A stretch of DNA of 64,000 bases from Streptomyces nymphaeiformis (GTDB lineage: Bacteria > Actinomycetota > Actinomycetes > Streptomycetales > Streptomycetaceae). Shown here piece after piece: positions 27,667-38,563 of the stretch (positions within the stretch are counted from its first letter, which is position 1; each line of letters starts with the position of its first letter). The stretch is from assembly GCF_014203895.1 (NCBI RefSeq), contig NZ_JACHJY010000004.1:1-64000 (forward strand). The letters are read 5' to 3'. Under the pieces are notes generated by a model. It was not told where the DNA came from. It saw nothing but the letters and a program-made list of their open reading frames with translations, and searched no databases. The translations under genes and the position numbers were made by a program.

Positions 27667-30663
27667 ATGGAACCGGCACTCATCGGCACGCGCCTCGCCT
27701 CGGCCGCGATCGGCCCGCTGCTGAAGAAACTGCTGGTCAGCGAGGGTCCGGGCGCCGGTCTCACGGGCTCGTCGCAGAAGATCCGGCTCTCCTCCCTGGT
27801 CACCTTCCGCGGCGAGAAGCGCACGCTCACGGAGAAGGACGTCCGGAAGCTCGCCGCGACCCTGGTCGAGCGGTCCCTGAGCGGGGACGGCGAACGCCCC
27901 TTCCCCGCCGACGAGACCGAGGCGCTCGTCGAGACCCTGACCCGGACCCTCCTCGCCCTCGGCGACCTCGACATGGACGACGTCCAGGCGGTCCGCCTCG
28001 GCCACCTCGACCTCGCCCGCCGCCTCCGTGCGGCGGCCCCCGCCCCGGACGGCCTGTCGACGGACTCGGTCCTCTACCTGGAGTCGATGACGGAGTGGGC
28101 CTGCCTCCACGTCCTCGACTTCTTCACCCAGCGCTCCACCTTCGTGGCCCGCAGCCTGGTGGAACAGACCCGCGGCCAGCGAGAACTCATCGCGAAGATG
28201 GACGAGGTCATCCGCCGGACACCCCGGACCGACTCCCGGGACGCGGACTTCGAGCGCCGCTACCTGGCCCACCTCGCCAAGAAACACGGGCGCCTGACGA
28301 TCTACGGCGTGGACCTCCGGGACGCCCCGGAGAAGTGGCCGCTGGACGTGGCGTACCTGTCGCTGGAGGCGACGGGAGGGCTCGTGTCCCCGAGCCGCCT
28401 GCGCCGGGAGTACAGGGAGTACGTGGAGTCGGCCGACTCGGCGGGGTTCACCGACATCACCATCCTCCGGGGAGACCCGTCCGGCTGCCGCGCCGACCAG
28501 ATCCTCACCCGGCACGACAAGGTCCTCCTGCGCGGCACGGCCGGCTCCGGCAAGACGACCCTCATCCAGTGGCTGGCCGTCTCCGCCGCACGCGAGGACC
28601 TCGCCGACGGCATGGGGTACCTCCGCGACCGCATCCCCTTCGTCCTCCCCCTGCGCGCCCTCACCCGCCACGGCGAGCGGCTCCCCGCCCCCGACCGCTT
28701 CCTCTCCGCCGTCGGCTGCCCGCTCTCCGCACCCGACGGCTGGGCCGACCGCGTCCTCGCCGCCGGGCGCGGCCTGGTCCTCGTCGACGGCATCGACGAG
28801 ATCCCCGAGGCCGAGCGGGACCGCGCGCGCCGCTGGCTCCGCGACCTCCTCGACTCCTACGACGGCAACCGCTGGCTCGTGACCTCCCGCCCCACCGCCG
28901 TACGCGACGACTGGCTCGCCCCGGACGGCTTCGCCGAACTCACCCTCGCCCCGATGTCCTCCGCCGAGGTCGCCACCTTCGTCCGCCGCTGGCACCGGGC
29001 CGCCGGACCGGACGCGGCACCGTACGAACAGCCCCTCCTCGACGCCCTGCGCACGACGGCGGACGTCGCCCAGCTCGCCACCAACCCCCTCATGTGCGGA
29101 CTGATCTGCGCCCTGCACCACGGCAGGCGCGGCTTCCTGCCGCGCGGCCGGAAGGCGCTGTACGACGCGGCCCTCGCGATGCTGCTCTCGCGCCGCGACC
29201 GCGAGCGGGACATGGGGACCCCGTACGGGATCGACCTCGGCGAGACCCCGCAGATCCAGCTCATCCAGCGGATCGCGTACTGGCTGACGCTCAACGGCCG
29301 CACGACGATGGACCGCGCGCACGCGCAGGACGTCGTACGGGAGGCCGTGCCCGCGATCACGGAGGCGGCCGGCTACGACCCCGCCCTGGTCTTCACCCAC
29401 CTCCTCCACCGCAGCGGCCTCCTGCGCGAGCCGACGGCGGACACGGTCGACTTCGTCCACCGCACCTTCCAGGACTACCTGGCCGCGAAAGCCCTGGTGG
29501 ACCGCTGGGACATCGGTGTCCTGGTCCGCCACGCCGCCGACGACCAGTGGGAGGACGTCATCCGCATGGCCGTCGGGCACGCGCGCCCGCGCGAGTGCGC
29601 GGAGATCTTCGACGAGCTGCTGAAGGCGGCGGACGCGGCACCGGACCGCCGGACCCAGCTCCGCGTCCTGGTGGTGGCGGCGACGGCGCTGCACCACGCG
29701 ACGGAGGTGGCACCGGAGATCCGGGAACGGATCCTGGCCCGCACGGCCGAGGTGATCCCGCCGCACGGCCCGGACGAGGCCCGGGAGCTGGCGAGGGTGG
29801 GACGGGCGGTCCTGGACCTGCTGCCGGGTCCTGAGGGTCTTGAGGACGACGTGGCAGAGGATGTGGTGATCACGGCGACCCACATCACGGACGACGCCAC
29901 CCTGCCCTACCTCGCGCGGTTCACGGACCATCTGTCCCTAGGGGTCCGCTCCCAGCTGATGTGGGGGTGGGCCCGGTTCGCGACCGCGCCCTACGCGGAG
30001 GAGATCATCGCCCGGCTCGATCCGAGCGACCTCGACTTCACCCTCGTGTCCGACGACCAGGCGGCCCAGATCGCCCGCCTCGGGCTGCGCCCCGAGCGCT
30101 TCGAACTGCGCATGAGTCCGAGCCTCACCCTCGACGGCACGGCCATGCTCCGCATGGCGTTGGGCGAGGCGCGTATCGCGCGGATGCCCGGAACACTGGC
30201 CCCGTCCCTCAGCCACCTCCCCTCCGACAACAGGCTGCGCAGTCTCACCCTGACCAGCCCTCCCGCAGGAGGGCTCGCCTTCCTCCGCCGCCTGGCAGGT
30301 CTCCAGGTCCTCGCCATCATCGAAGCCGTCATGAGCGAGGAGGACTGGCACGCCGTGGCTGCTCCGGACCGCCTCTCGCAGCTTCAACTGCCGGCCGAGA
30401 GCCTGCAGAGCCTCCCGGAATCGCTGAGGCTGCCGCAGACGGAGAATCTGCTCGTGGACTGCTCCGGCCGCACCGCACCACTGGATGCCATCGCCCGGTC
30501 CTTCCCCGCCCTGCGTCTGCTGACCCTCCACAGCGACCGCGAAGGAGAGGTCCACGACCTCACACCGCTGGCGTCCCTGGCCGGGCTCCGGTACGTCAAC
30601 GGCTTCGGCGTCCGCCTCGCCGGCACCGAAGCCCTCGCGCCCACCGTCAAAGTCCTCGCATGA
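27667..30663 (+). CDS. Bacterial NLR-like NACHT NTPase with LRR-like C-terminus
   Basis: This 998-residue protein has NLR architecture. Residues ~1-185 are helical and resemble the NACHT N-terminal helical (NNH) regions common in Streptomyces NACHT proteins (SEGPGAGLTG, TFRGEKRTLTEKDVRKLA). A conserved RYLAHLAKKHGRLTIYGVDL lies at 198-217. The NACHT ATPase follows: Walker A GTAGSGKTTL (290-299), Walker B LVLVDGIDEI (370-379) and sensor WLVTSRPTA (403-411). After a helical region, ~800-998 contain LRR-like repeats (LRSLTLTSPPAGGLAFLRRL, LRLLTLHSDREGEVHDLTPL). Such proteins act in antiphage immunity or signalling. ATG 27667 follows GGGGGGA. It stands alone between M23 and clpC. Confidence 0.88.
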   Translation: MEPALIGTRLASAAIGPLLKKLLVSEGPGAGLTGSSQKIRLSSLVTFRGEKRTLTEKDVRKLAATLVERSLSGDGERPFPADETEALVETLTRTLLALGDLDMDDVQAVRLGHLDLARRLRAAAPAPDGLSTDSVLYLESMTEWACLHVLDFFTQRSTFVARSLVEQTRGQRELIAKMDEVIRRTPRTDSRDADFERRYLAHLAKKHGRLTIYGVDLRDAPEKWPLDVAYLSLEATGGLVSPSRLRREYREYVESADSAGFTDITILRGDPSGCRADQILTRHDKVLLRGTAGSGKTTLIQWLAVSAAREDLADGMGYLRDRIPFVLPLRALTRHGERLPAPDRFLSAVGCPLSAPDGWADRVLAAGRGLVLVDGIDEIPEAERDRARRWLRDLLDSYDGNRWLVTSRPTAVRDDWLAPDGFAELTLAPMSSAEVATFVRRWHRAAGPDAAPYEQPLLDALRTTADVAQLATNPLMCGLICALHHGRRGFLPRGRKALYDAALAMLLSRRDRERDMGTPYGIDLGETPQIQLIQRIAYWLTLNGRTTMDRAHAQDVVREAVPAITEAAGYDPALVFTHLLHRSGLLREPTADTVDFVHRTFQDYLAAKALVDRWDIGVLVRHAADDQWEDVIRMAVGHARPRECAEIFDELLKAADAAPDRRTQLRVLVVAATALHHATEVAPEIRERILARTAEVIPPHGPDEARELARVGRAVLDLLPGPEGLEDDVAEDVVITATHITDDATLPYLARFTDHLSLGVRSQLMWGWARFATAPYAEEIIARLDPSDLDFTLVSDDQAAQIARLGLRPERFELRMSPSLTLDGTAMLRMALGEARIARMPGTLAPSLSHLPSDNRLRSLTLTSPPAGGLAFLRRLAGLQVLAIIEAVMSEEDWHAVAAPDRLSQLQLPAESLQSLPESLRLPQTENLLVDCSGRTAPLDAIARSFPALRLLTLHSDREGEVHDLTPLASLAGLRYVNGFGVRLAGTEALAPTVKVLA

Positions 30664-30710
30664 GCTGACCGTCCTCGGTGACCGGCTCAGGGCCCGTCCA
30701 CAGGCAGCAA

Positions 30711-30753
30711 AGGGGCGGCCCCGGAACACCATCAAGGTTCCGGGGCCGCCCCT
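30711..30753. terminator. Bidirectional terminator between NLR gene and clpC
   Basis: An inverted repeat with perfect 17-bp arms (AGGGGCGGCCCCGGAAC and complement) around a 9-nt loop lies between convergent genes. Confidence 0.88.
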
Positions 30754-30780
30754 CACAGCGCTACGGGCTCAGCGCGTGCG

Positions 30781-33303
<2,523 letters not shown>

Positions 33304-33524
33304 CGTTAATCGCTCCTCAGAGCGGTCAGTCAGTTAGGGGTCGATCCCCTCCCTGTCCTTCCGCAGCTTAGTCCCGCAAGCGGGGACCGCTCATTCCAAC
33401 TGCCGACATCCGTCCGGATCACCCCCTTCTCAGTGGGGAGACCTGCTGCCGAACAGCCGACAAATGCTCCAACCCGATGGTGCGAGACGATGTTCCCGCA
33501 GGCCAAGTAGTTACCCGCGCCTTC

Positions 33525-33542
33525 ACTACGCCGATGGCGAAC
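33525..33542 (-). promoter_or_regulatory. ClgR-type binding box 1 upstream of clpC
   Basis: On the minus strand this reads GTTCGCCATCGGCG, the GTTCGC-N5-GCG pattern reported for Streptomyces ClgR. It also fits the actinobacterial ClgR consensus WNNWCGCYNANRGCGWWS at every position. It lies about 222 bp upstream of the clpC start codon. Confidence 0.7.
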
Positions 33543-33634
33543 GTGAGACGCCGAAGCCCGCGAGTCGCCCCTCTCCACTAGGAATGTCTTACCCGTAAGG
33601 ACTGACACTCCATGCGGCGCACCCCGGTTCCCTC

Positions 33635-33648
33635 CGCTACCAGCGAAC
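33635..33648 (-). promoter_or_regulatory. ClgR-type binding box 2 upstream of clpC
   Basis: On the minus strand this reads GTTCGCTGGTAGCG, again GTTCGC-N5-GCG. It departs from the longer actinobacterial consensus at the central A and the left flank, so it is weaker than box 1. It lies about 106 bp further upstream in the same orientation. Confidence 0.5.
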
Positions 33649-33766
33649 ACCCTTGCGCGCCCGAATGCACTCGCACACCCCCATCCCGGACACCTTGCGC
33701 GACCCCCGGGGGACGCTGTGTCACCGCCGGGCGTAACCAACGCGCCTTCTCGGGAGTTCCCCCGGC

Positions 33767-34354
33767 ATGTCCTTCACCGTTCCGCCGCCCCGTTCGCCGA
33801 TCGACGGCGGTCTCGCGCGGTGGTACGAGGACGAGCTCGGCTGGGCGACGGTGGCGGGCCCGCCGGTGGGTCTGGTCACGGGGCTGCGCTTCGACGTCCT
33901 GGAGGTGCCTGCCGAGGCCGGCCGGGGGGTGCTGTGCCGGATGGGCGCGGCGACCGGTCCCGTGGCCCTGGTGGGGCGCCGGATGGGGCTGCTCGTGGCC
34001 GCGGGGAGCGCGGAGGAGCTGCCGGGGCTGCTCGACTGGCTGGAGTGGGGCGGGATCTCACTGGATCTCGCGATCCTCGGTGCCGACGGCCGGATGACCG
34101 CACCCCTTCCCCCGGGGCGGGGCGGATCCGGCGCGCCGGGCGCCGCGGTGTGGCTGCGGGCGCCCGCGCCGGGTCGCGAGGTCGAGGCCTCGCTTCCGGC
34201 GCTGCGGTCCGCGCCGTGGGGCGTTGCGGACGCCCCCTGCCTGGTGCGCCTCGTGGCCGCCGCCGCGGCGGAGTGCCACCGGGTGCGGCTGCTGAGTGCC
34301 CGTACCCGTGGGGCGTCTCAGCAGCTGTCGCCTCAGCGGTTCGCGTCCTCGTAG
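33767..34354 (+). CDS. SCO3374 family protein
   Basis: This 195-residue protein of unknown function always lies between clpC and lsr2 in the streptomycetes I know, which names the family. It starts MSFTVPPPRSPIDGGLARWYEDELGW and contains RFDVLEVPAEAG and LDWLEWGGISLDLAILG; parts resemble the primase-polymerase-like N-terminal fold of bifunctional primase proteins, but catalytic residues are not evident. The Ala/Gly/Pro-rich middle (~110-145) looks disordered. The ATG at 33767 has GGGAG upstream. Its 3' end overlaps lsr2 by 22 bp on the opposite strand. Confidence 0.85.
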   Translation: MSFTVPPPRSPIDGGLARWYEDELGWATVAGPPVGLVTGLRFDVLEVPAEAGRGVLCRMGAATGPVALVGRRMGLLVAAGSAEELPGLLDWLEWGGISLDLAILGADGRMTAPLPPGRGGSGAPGAAVWLRAPAPGREVEASLPALRSAPWGVADAPCLVRLVAAAAAECHRVRLLSARTRGASQQLSPQRFASS

Positions 34355-34668
34355 GCGGCCTTGATGTCGGCGGGAACGCGACCGCGGTCGTTGACGTTCA
34401 TGCCGTTCTCCTTGGCCCACGCGCGGATCTTCGCGGTGTCCTGGCTGCCCGTCGCCACGGCGCGGCCCTTGCCGCGTCCGCCGGTGGTGCGGCCGCCGGT
34501 GCGACGGCCACTCGTGGTGTACGGCTCGAGCAGGCCACGGAGCTTTTCCGCGTTGGCGGTGGTGAGGTCGATCTCGTAGGTCTTGCCGTCCAGCGCGAAC
34601 GTCACGGTCTCGTCCGCCTCGACGCCGTCGAGGTCGTCGACAAGAAGGACCTGAACCTTCTGTGCCAC
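34333..34668 (-). CDS. lsr2: Nucleoid-associated protein Lsr2
   Basis: Lsr2 binds AT-rich DNA and silences horizontally acquired and specialised-metabolite genes. The 111 residues show the N-terminal dimerisation domain (VQVLLVDDLDGVEADETVTF, YEIDLTTANAEKLRGLL), a Gly/Arg/Thr linker and the C-terminal DNA-binding domain with the AT-hook-like core NDRGRVPADIKAAYEDAN. I chose the GTG at 34668 because AAAGGAAA lies just upstream; the ATG at 34683 has no ribosome site. The region before it is AT-rich, with TTTTCC-C-GGAAAA at 34714-34726, compatible with autoregulation. Confidence 0.96.
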   Translation of the reverse strand: MAQKVQVLLVDDLDGVEADETVTFALDGKTYEIDLTTANAEKLRGLLEPYTTSGRRTGGRTTGGRGKGRAVATGSQDTAKIRAWAKENGMNVNDRGRVPADIKAAYEDANR

Positions 34669-34821
34669 CGGATTTCCTTTCATCGAAAATGCAGTACGCG
34701 GAAAGGAAACCGCTTTTCCCGGAAAAACACAAACCCCTGGGAGAGGTTCAGATCCCTGGCAACGCGGGAAACGTGCGCGATTCGGACATAGGGTTCCACG
34801 AGAGGATCACGGGGTTCCGCG

Positions 34822-35340
34822 TCACAGGTGCAGAAGCATCCGGCTGTTGCCCAAGGTGTTCGGCTTCACTCGTTCGAGACCGAGGAACTCGGCGACTCCC
34901 TCGTCATAGGAACGGAGGAGCTCGCTGTAGACATCTCCGTCGACCGGGGTCTCGCCGATCTCGACGAAGCCGTGCTTCGCGAAGAAGTCGACTTCGAAGG
35001 TCAGGCAGAATACCCGCCGCACCCCGAGCCAACGGGCGGTGTGCAACAACTTGTCCAGCACCTGATGTCCGACGCCGGCGCCCTTGAAGTCGGGATCGAC
35101 GGCGAGAGTACGGACTTCTGCGAGGTCTTCCCACATGACGTGGAGTGCGCCGCAGCCGACGACGACGGCGTCCTCGTCGCGTTCCGCGACCCAGAACTCC
35201 TGGATGGACTCGTAAAGGGTCACGGTCGCCTTGTCGAGCAGGATGCCGCGCTGCACGAATGGATCGACGAGACGGCGGACCGCGGCCACATCGCTGGTGC
35301 GGGCCCTGCGTACGGTGACGGCTTTGGCGGAGGTCGACAT
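34822..35340 (-). CDS. argA: Amino-acid (glutamate) N-acetyltransferase, short GNAT type
   Basis: This 172-residue GNAT enzyme matches the short N-acetylglutamate synthases of actinobacteria (M. tuberculosis Rv2747 type), which start arginine synthesis. Motifs are TVRRARTSDVAAVRRLVDPF, ALHVMWEDLAEVRTLAVDPD, the acetyl-CoA loop KGAGVGHQVLDKLLHTARWLG and VFCLTFEVDFFAKHGFVEI. It lacks the kinase-like domain of classical ArgA. Substrate specificity is inferred from family resemblance. ATG 35340. The neighbours lsr2 and the BlaI-type gene are unrelated to arginine. Confidence 0.85.
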   Translation of the reverse strand: MSTSAKAVTVRRARTSDVAAVRRLVDPFVQRGILLDKATVTLYESIQEFWVAERDEDAVVVGCGALHVMWEDLAEVRTLAVDPDFKGAGVGHQVLDKLLHTARWLGVRRVFCLTFEVDFFAKHGFVEIGETPVDGDVYSELLRSYDEGVAEFLGLERVKPNTLGNSRMLLHL

Positions 35341-35355
35341 GGGGGGACGCTATCG

Positions 35356-35775
35356 CTACGGAGCGGCCTGTCCTTCGCCACCCTCGGCCTCGCGCGGGGC
35401 GGCGGGGAGGGGGTTGTCGCGCTGGACGATGCGGATGGCGTCGTTCAGCGACTCGCGCTGTTCCGGCGACATCATCCCGAAGAAGGCGACGAGTGCGGCG
35501 GCGGGGTTGTCGCTCTGCGCCCACGCCTCGTTCATGAGGGCGGCGGAGTAGGCGGCGCGGGTGGAGACCGCCGTATATCGATAGGCGCGGCCTTCGACTT
35601 CCCTGCGGACCCAGCCCTTCTGATGGAGATTGTCCATGACGGTCATGACGGTGGTGTAGGCGATGGACCGTTCCTGCTGGAGGTCCTCCAGAACCTCCCG
35701 GACGGTCACGGGGCGGTTCCATTGCCAGACGCGCGTCATGACGGCGTCTTCGAGTTCTCCCAAGGGGCGCGGCAC
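35356..35775 (-). CDS. BlaI/MecI/CopY family transcriptional regulator
   Basis: This 139-residue winged-helix repressor matches the BlaI/CopY family: LGELEDAVMTRVWQWNRPVTVREVLEDL, IAYTTVMTVMDNLHQKGWVRR and VEGRAYRYTAVSTRAAY. The C-terminal dimerisation part ends in a Glu/Ala/Pro-rich tail. No BlaR-type receptor gene is adjacent; many Streptomyces BlaI regulators stand alone or control respiration-linked genes. The GTG at 35775 has TATGGT 6 nt upstream (35782-35787) and no ribosome site, so the mRNA is probably leaderless. Confidence 0.9.
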   Translation of the reverse strand: MPRPLGELEDAVMTRVWQWNRPVTVREVLEDLQQERSIAYTTVMTVMDNLHQKGWVRREVEGRAYRYTAVSTRAAYSAALMNEAWAQSDNPAAALVAFFGMMSPEQRESLNDAIRIVQRDNPLPAAPREAEGGEGQAAP

Positions 35776-35836
35776 AGCGTCACCATAGTGCGCAAAAGGC
35801 AGGTATGGGGATATCCGCTCCAGAAAACCAACAAAA

Positions 35837-35868
35837 AGGACGTACGACCTCGAAGGGTCGTACGTCCT
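35837..35868 (-). terminator. Intrinsic terminator after the small membrane-protein gene
   Basis: The minus strand has a 13-bp stem (AGGACGTACGACC and complement) with a 6-nt loop, followed by TTTTTG. This is a textbook rho-independent terminator, unusually U-rich for Streptomyces, and ends transcription from 36670/36059. Confidence 0.88.
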
Positions 35869-35888
35869 CGGCGCTGTACGGGGTGGAG

Positions 35889-36059
35889 CTAGGAGCCGTC
35901 CGCCTGGCGGGCGGCCTCGGCGCGGGCGAGGGCGGCGTCCACGACCGCGTCCTCCTTGGCCTTGTTGGGGCCGCCCTGGCTCTTGACGATCACGGTGACG
36001 AGGGCGATGAAGAACGCCGCCATCACGACGGGGGGCAGGAGCGCGGATACGTAGTCCAT
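35889..36059 (-). CDS. Small single-pass membrane protein, unknown
   Basis: This 56-residue protein has one hydrophobic helix, LLPPVVMAAFFIALVTVIV (residues ~7-25), then a charged Ala/Lys/Glu helix (NKAKEDAVVDAALARAEAAR). It is too short for a catalytic domain and may be a membrane adaptor. It starts 14 bp after the stop of the upstream unknown gene, in a probable two-gene operon closed by the terminator at 35837. I recognise no family. Confidence 0.72.
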   Translation of the reverse strand: MDYVSALLPPVVMAAFFIALVTVIVKSQGGPNKAKEDAVVDAALARAEAARQADGS

Positions 36060-36073
36060 GCCGTCCAGAGTAG

Positions 36074-36670
36074 CTATCCGGCGACCCGCTGCTCGGGCGG
36101 GGGCGGCGGAACCGGGCGTCGGCGTGGCGGGAAGACCTCGGAGGGCTTGGGGGCCGGGCGCTTGACCGGGGCGGGCGGGGTCGGCTTGGGCTCGTCGCCC
36201 GCCGCGCGCCCGCCGGGCAGCGCGAGCAGCCGGGCCCGGGAGGGCGCACTGGAGGCGGTGGCCTGGGAGACCCGGGCCAGGCGCGCGCGTACGGAGCGCT
36301 CGGCGAGGATCTGGCAGCGGGCGAGCAGCTCGGCGGCGACCGGGTTGCGGCGCAGCGCGCGCAGGGCGGCGAGGTCGTCGGCGACCGGGTCGTACCCGGC
36401 GGCCAGCGCGTCCCGGAGGAGCTCCAGGTAGCCGCTGAGGGACCCGGGCAGCGCCTCGCGGTAGCGGACCAGGTCGTCGAGGAGGAAGGCGCGCTGCCGG
36501 CCGGCCTCGCGTACCGCCTCGTCCACGGATTGGGCCAGGCACAGGCAGTCCCGGACGTCCTCGTCCTGGAGGGGGGCGGGATGGAGGGCAGTGGCAAGGG
36601 CGCGGCGGAGCACACGCAGCTCGTCCGCGCTGAACGCCATGCCGCCGCGGGATCCGTATGGCGTGGGCAT
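36074..36670 (-). CDS. Conserved hypothetical protein, helical N-terminus and Pro-rich tail
   Basis: This 198-residue cytoplasmic protein has a helical first 145 residues (FSADELRVLRRALATALHP, DCLCLAQSVDEAVREAGRQR, LPGSLSGYLELLRDALAAGY) and a Pro/Arg/Lys-rich tail (TPPAPVKRPAPKPSEVFPPR, PVPPPPPEQRVAG) that could bind SH3-like partners or stay disordered. I do not recognise a family. ATG 36670 has TAGTGT 6 nt upstream (36677-36682) and no ribosome site; ATG 36640 is the alternative start. It is followed by the 56-residue membrane protein. Confidence 0.75.
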   Translation of the reverse strand: MPTPYGSRGGMAFSADELRVLRRALATALHPAPLQDEDVRDCLCLAQSVDEAVREAGRQRAFLLDDLVRYREALPGSLSGYLELLRDALAAGYDPVADDLAALRALRRNPVAAELLARCQILAERSVRARLARVSQATASSAPSRARLLALPGGRAAGDEPKPTPPAPVKRPAPKPSEVFPPRRRPVPPPPPEQRVAG

Positions 36671-36737
36671 GGGCCGACACTACGCGCTAATCGGACAATT
36701 TCCTCTTAGCGATCATCGCGGCGCGCCGGGCCCACCC

Positions 36738-37543
<806 letters not shown>

Positions 37544-37544
<1 letters not shown>

Positions 37545-38563
37545 CAGGCGCGCACCTCGCGCAGGTCCAGGCCGATGTCGAGGATCGGGGAGGAGTGGGT
37601 GAGGCCGCCGACCGCCAGGTAGTCGACGCCGGTCTCCGCGTACGCCCGCGCGTTCTCCAGGGTCAGCCGGCCCGAGGACTCCAGGACGGCGCGGCCCGCG
37701 ACGAGCGCGACGGCCTCCTCGGTCTCCATCGGGGTGAAGTTGTCGAGCAGGATCAGGTCGGCGCCCGCGTCCAGGACCTCGCGGACCTGGTGCATCGTGT
37801 CGACCTCGACCTCGATCGGCACCTCGGGGAACATCTCGCGGACGGCCTTGAAGGCCTCGGCGACGCCGCCGGCCGCCACCACGTGGTTGTCCTTCACCAG
37901 GGCGGCGTCGGACAGCGACATGCGGTGGTTGACGCCGCCGCCGCAGCGGACCGCGTACTTCTCCAGGGCGCGCAGGCCCGGCGTCGTCTTGCGGGTGTCG
38001 CGGACCTTCGCCTCCGTGCCCTCCAGGGCGTCCGCCCACGCGCGCGTGGCGGTGGCGATGCCGGACAGGCGGCACAGGATGTTCAGGGCGCTGCGCTCAC
38101 CGGTGAGCAGGTCGCGGGTGCGGGCGGTGGCGCTCAGGAGCACCTGCCCGGCCTCGACGCGCTCGCCGTCCTCGACGTGCCGCTCGACCTCGAACTCGTC
38201 GGCGCAGACGATCGACAGGACGGCCTCGGCGACCCGCAGACCGGCCACGACACCGGCCTCGCGGGCGGTGAAGTCGGCGGTGGCGACGGCGTCCTCGGGG
38301 ACGGTCGCCACGGTCGTGACGTCGACCCCGCCGTCGAGGTCCTCGGCGATCGCGAGGTGCGCGACGTCCTCGACCTGGACGGGGTCGAGACCGGCGTCGG
38401 CGAGCAGCTGCGCGAGGGCGGGGTCGAGCCCGCACTCGAACTCCTCGCCGTCGCCGCAGCCGCAGCCGTCGCCGCAGCCGCCGGTCTCGTCGGAGGAGAC
38501 CGTGTTGATCTGGATGAGAGGGACGTCCACGGGCTGCGGACGGGCTTCCTCGGGCGTGCTCAC
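37544..38563 (-). CDS. nadC: Nicotinate-nucleotide pyrophosphorylase (carboxylating) with Cys-rich insert
   Basis: NadC converts quinolinate and PRPP to nicotinate mononucleotide. The 339 residues hold IAEDLDGGVDVTT, LNILCRLSGIATATRAW, RDTRKTTPGLRALEKYAV and GGGVNHRMSLSDAALVKDNH, the conserved active-site blocks. It is about 50 residues longer than typical NadC because of an N-terminal extension with GGCGDGCGCGDGEEFECG (four Cys near residues 30-44), which could bind a metal or cluster. The GTG at 38563 overlaps the nadB stop (GTGA). Confidence 0.95.

Larger units (their letters stand above)
33304..33766. other. clpC / SCO3374-family divergent intergenic region
   Basis: This 463-bp gap contains the clpC leader and promoter region on the minus strand and the start region of the plus-strand gene at 33767. 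Two ClgR-type boxes (33525-33542, 33635-33648) and two short hairpins (33336-33350, AGGGG/CCCCT; 33371-33387, GTCCCGC/GCGGGGAC) lie in it. No additional gene is evident. Confidence 0.55.
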
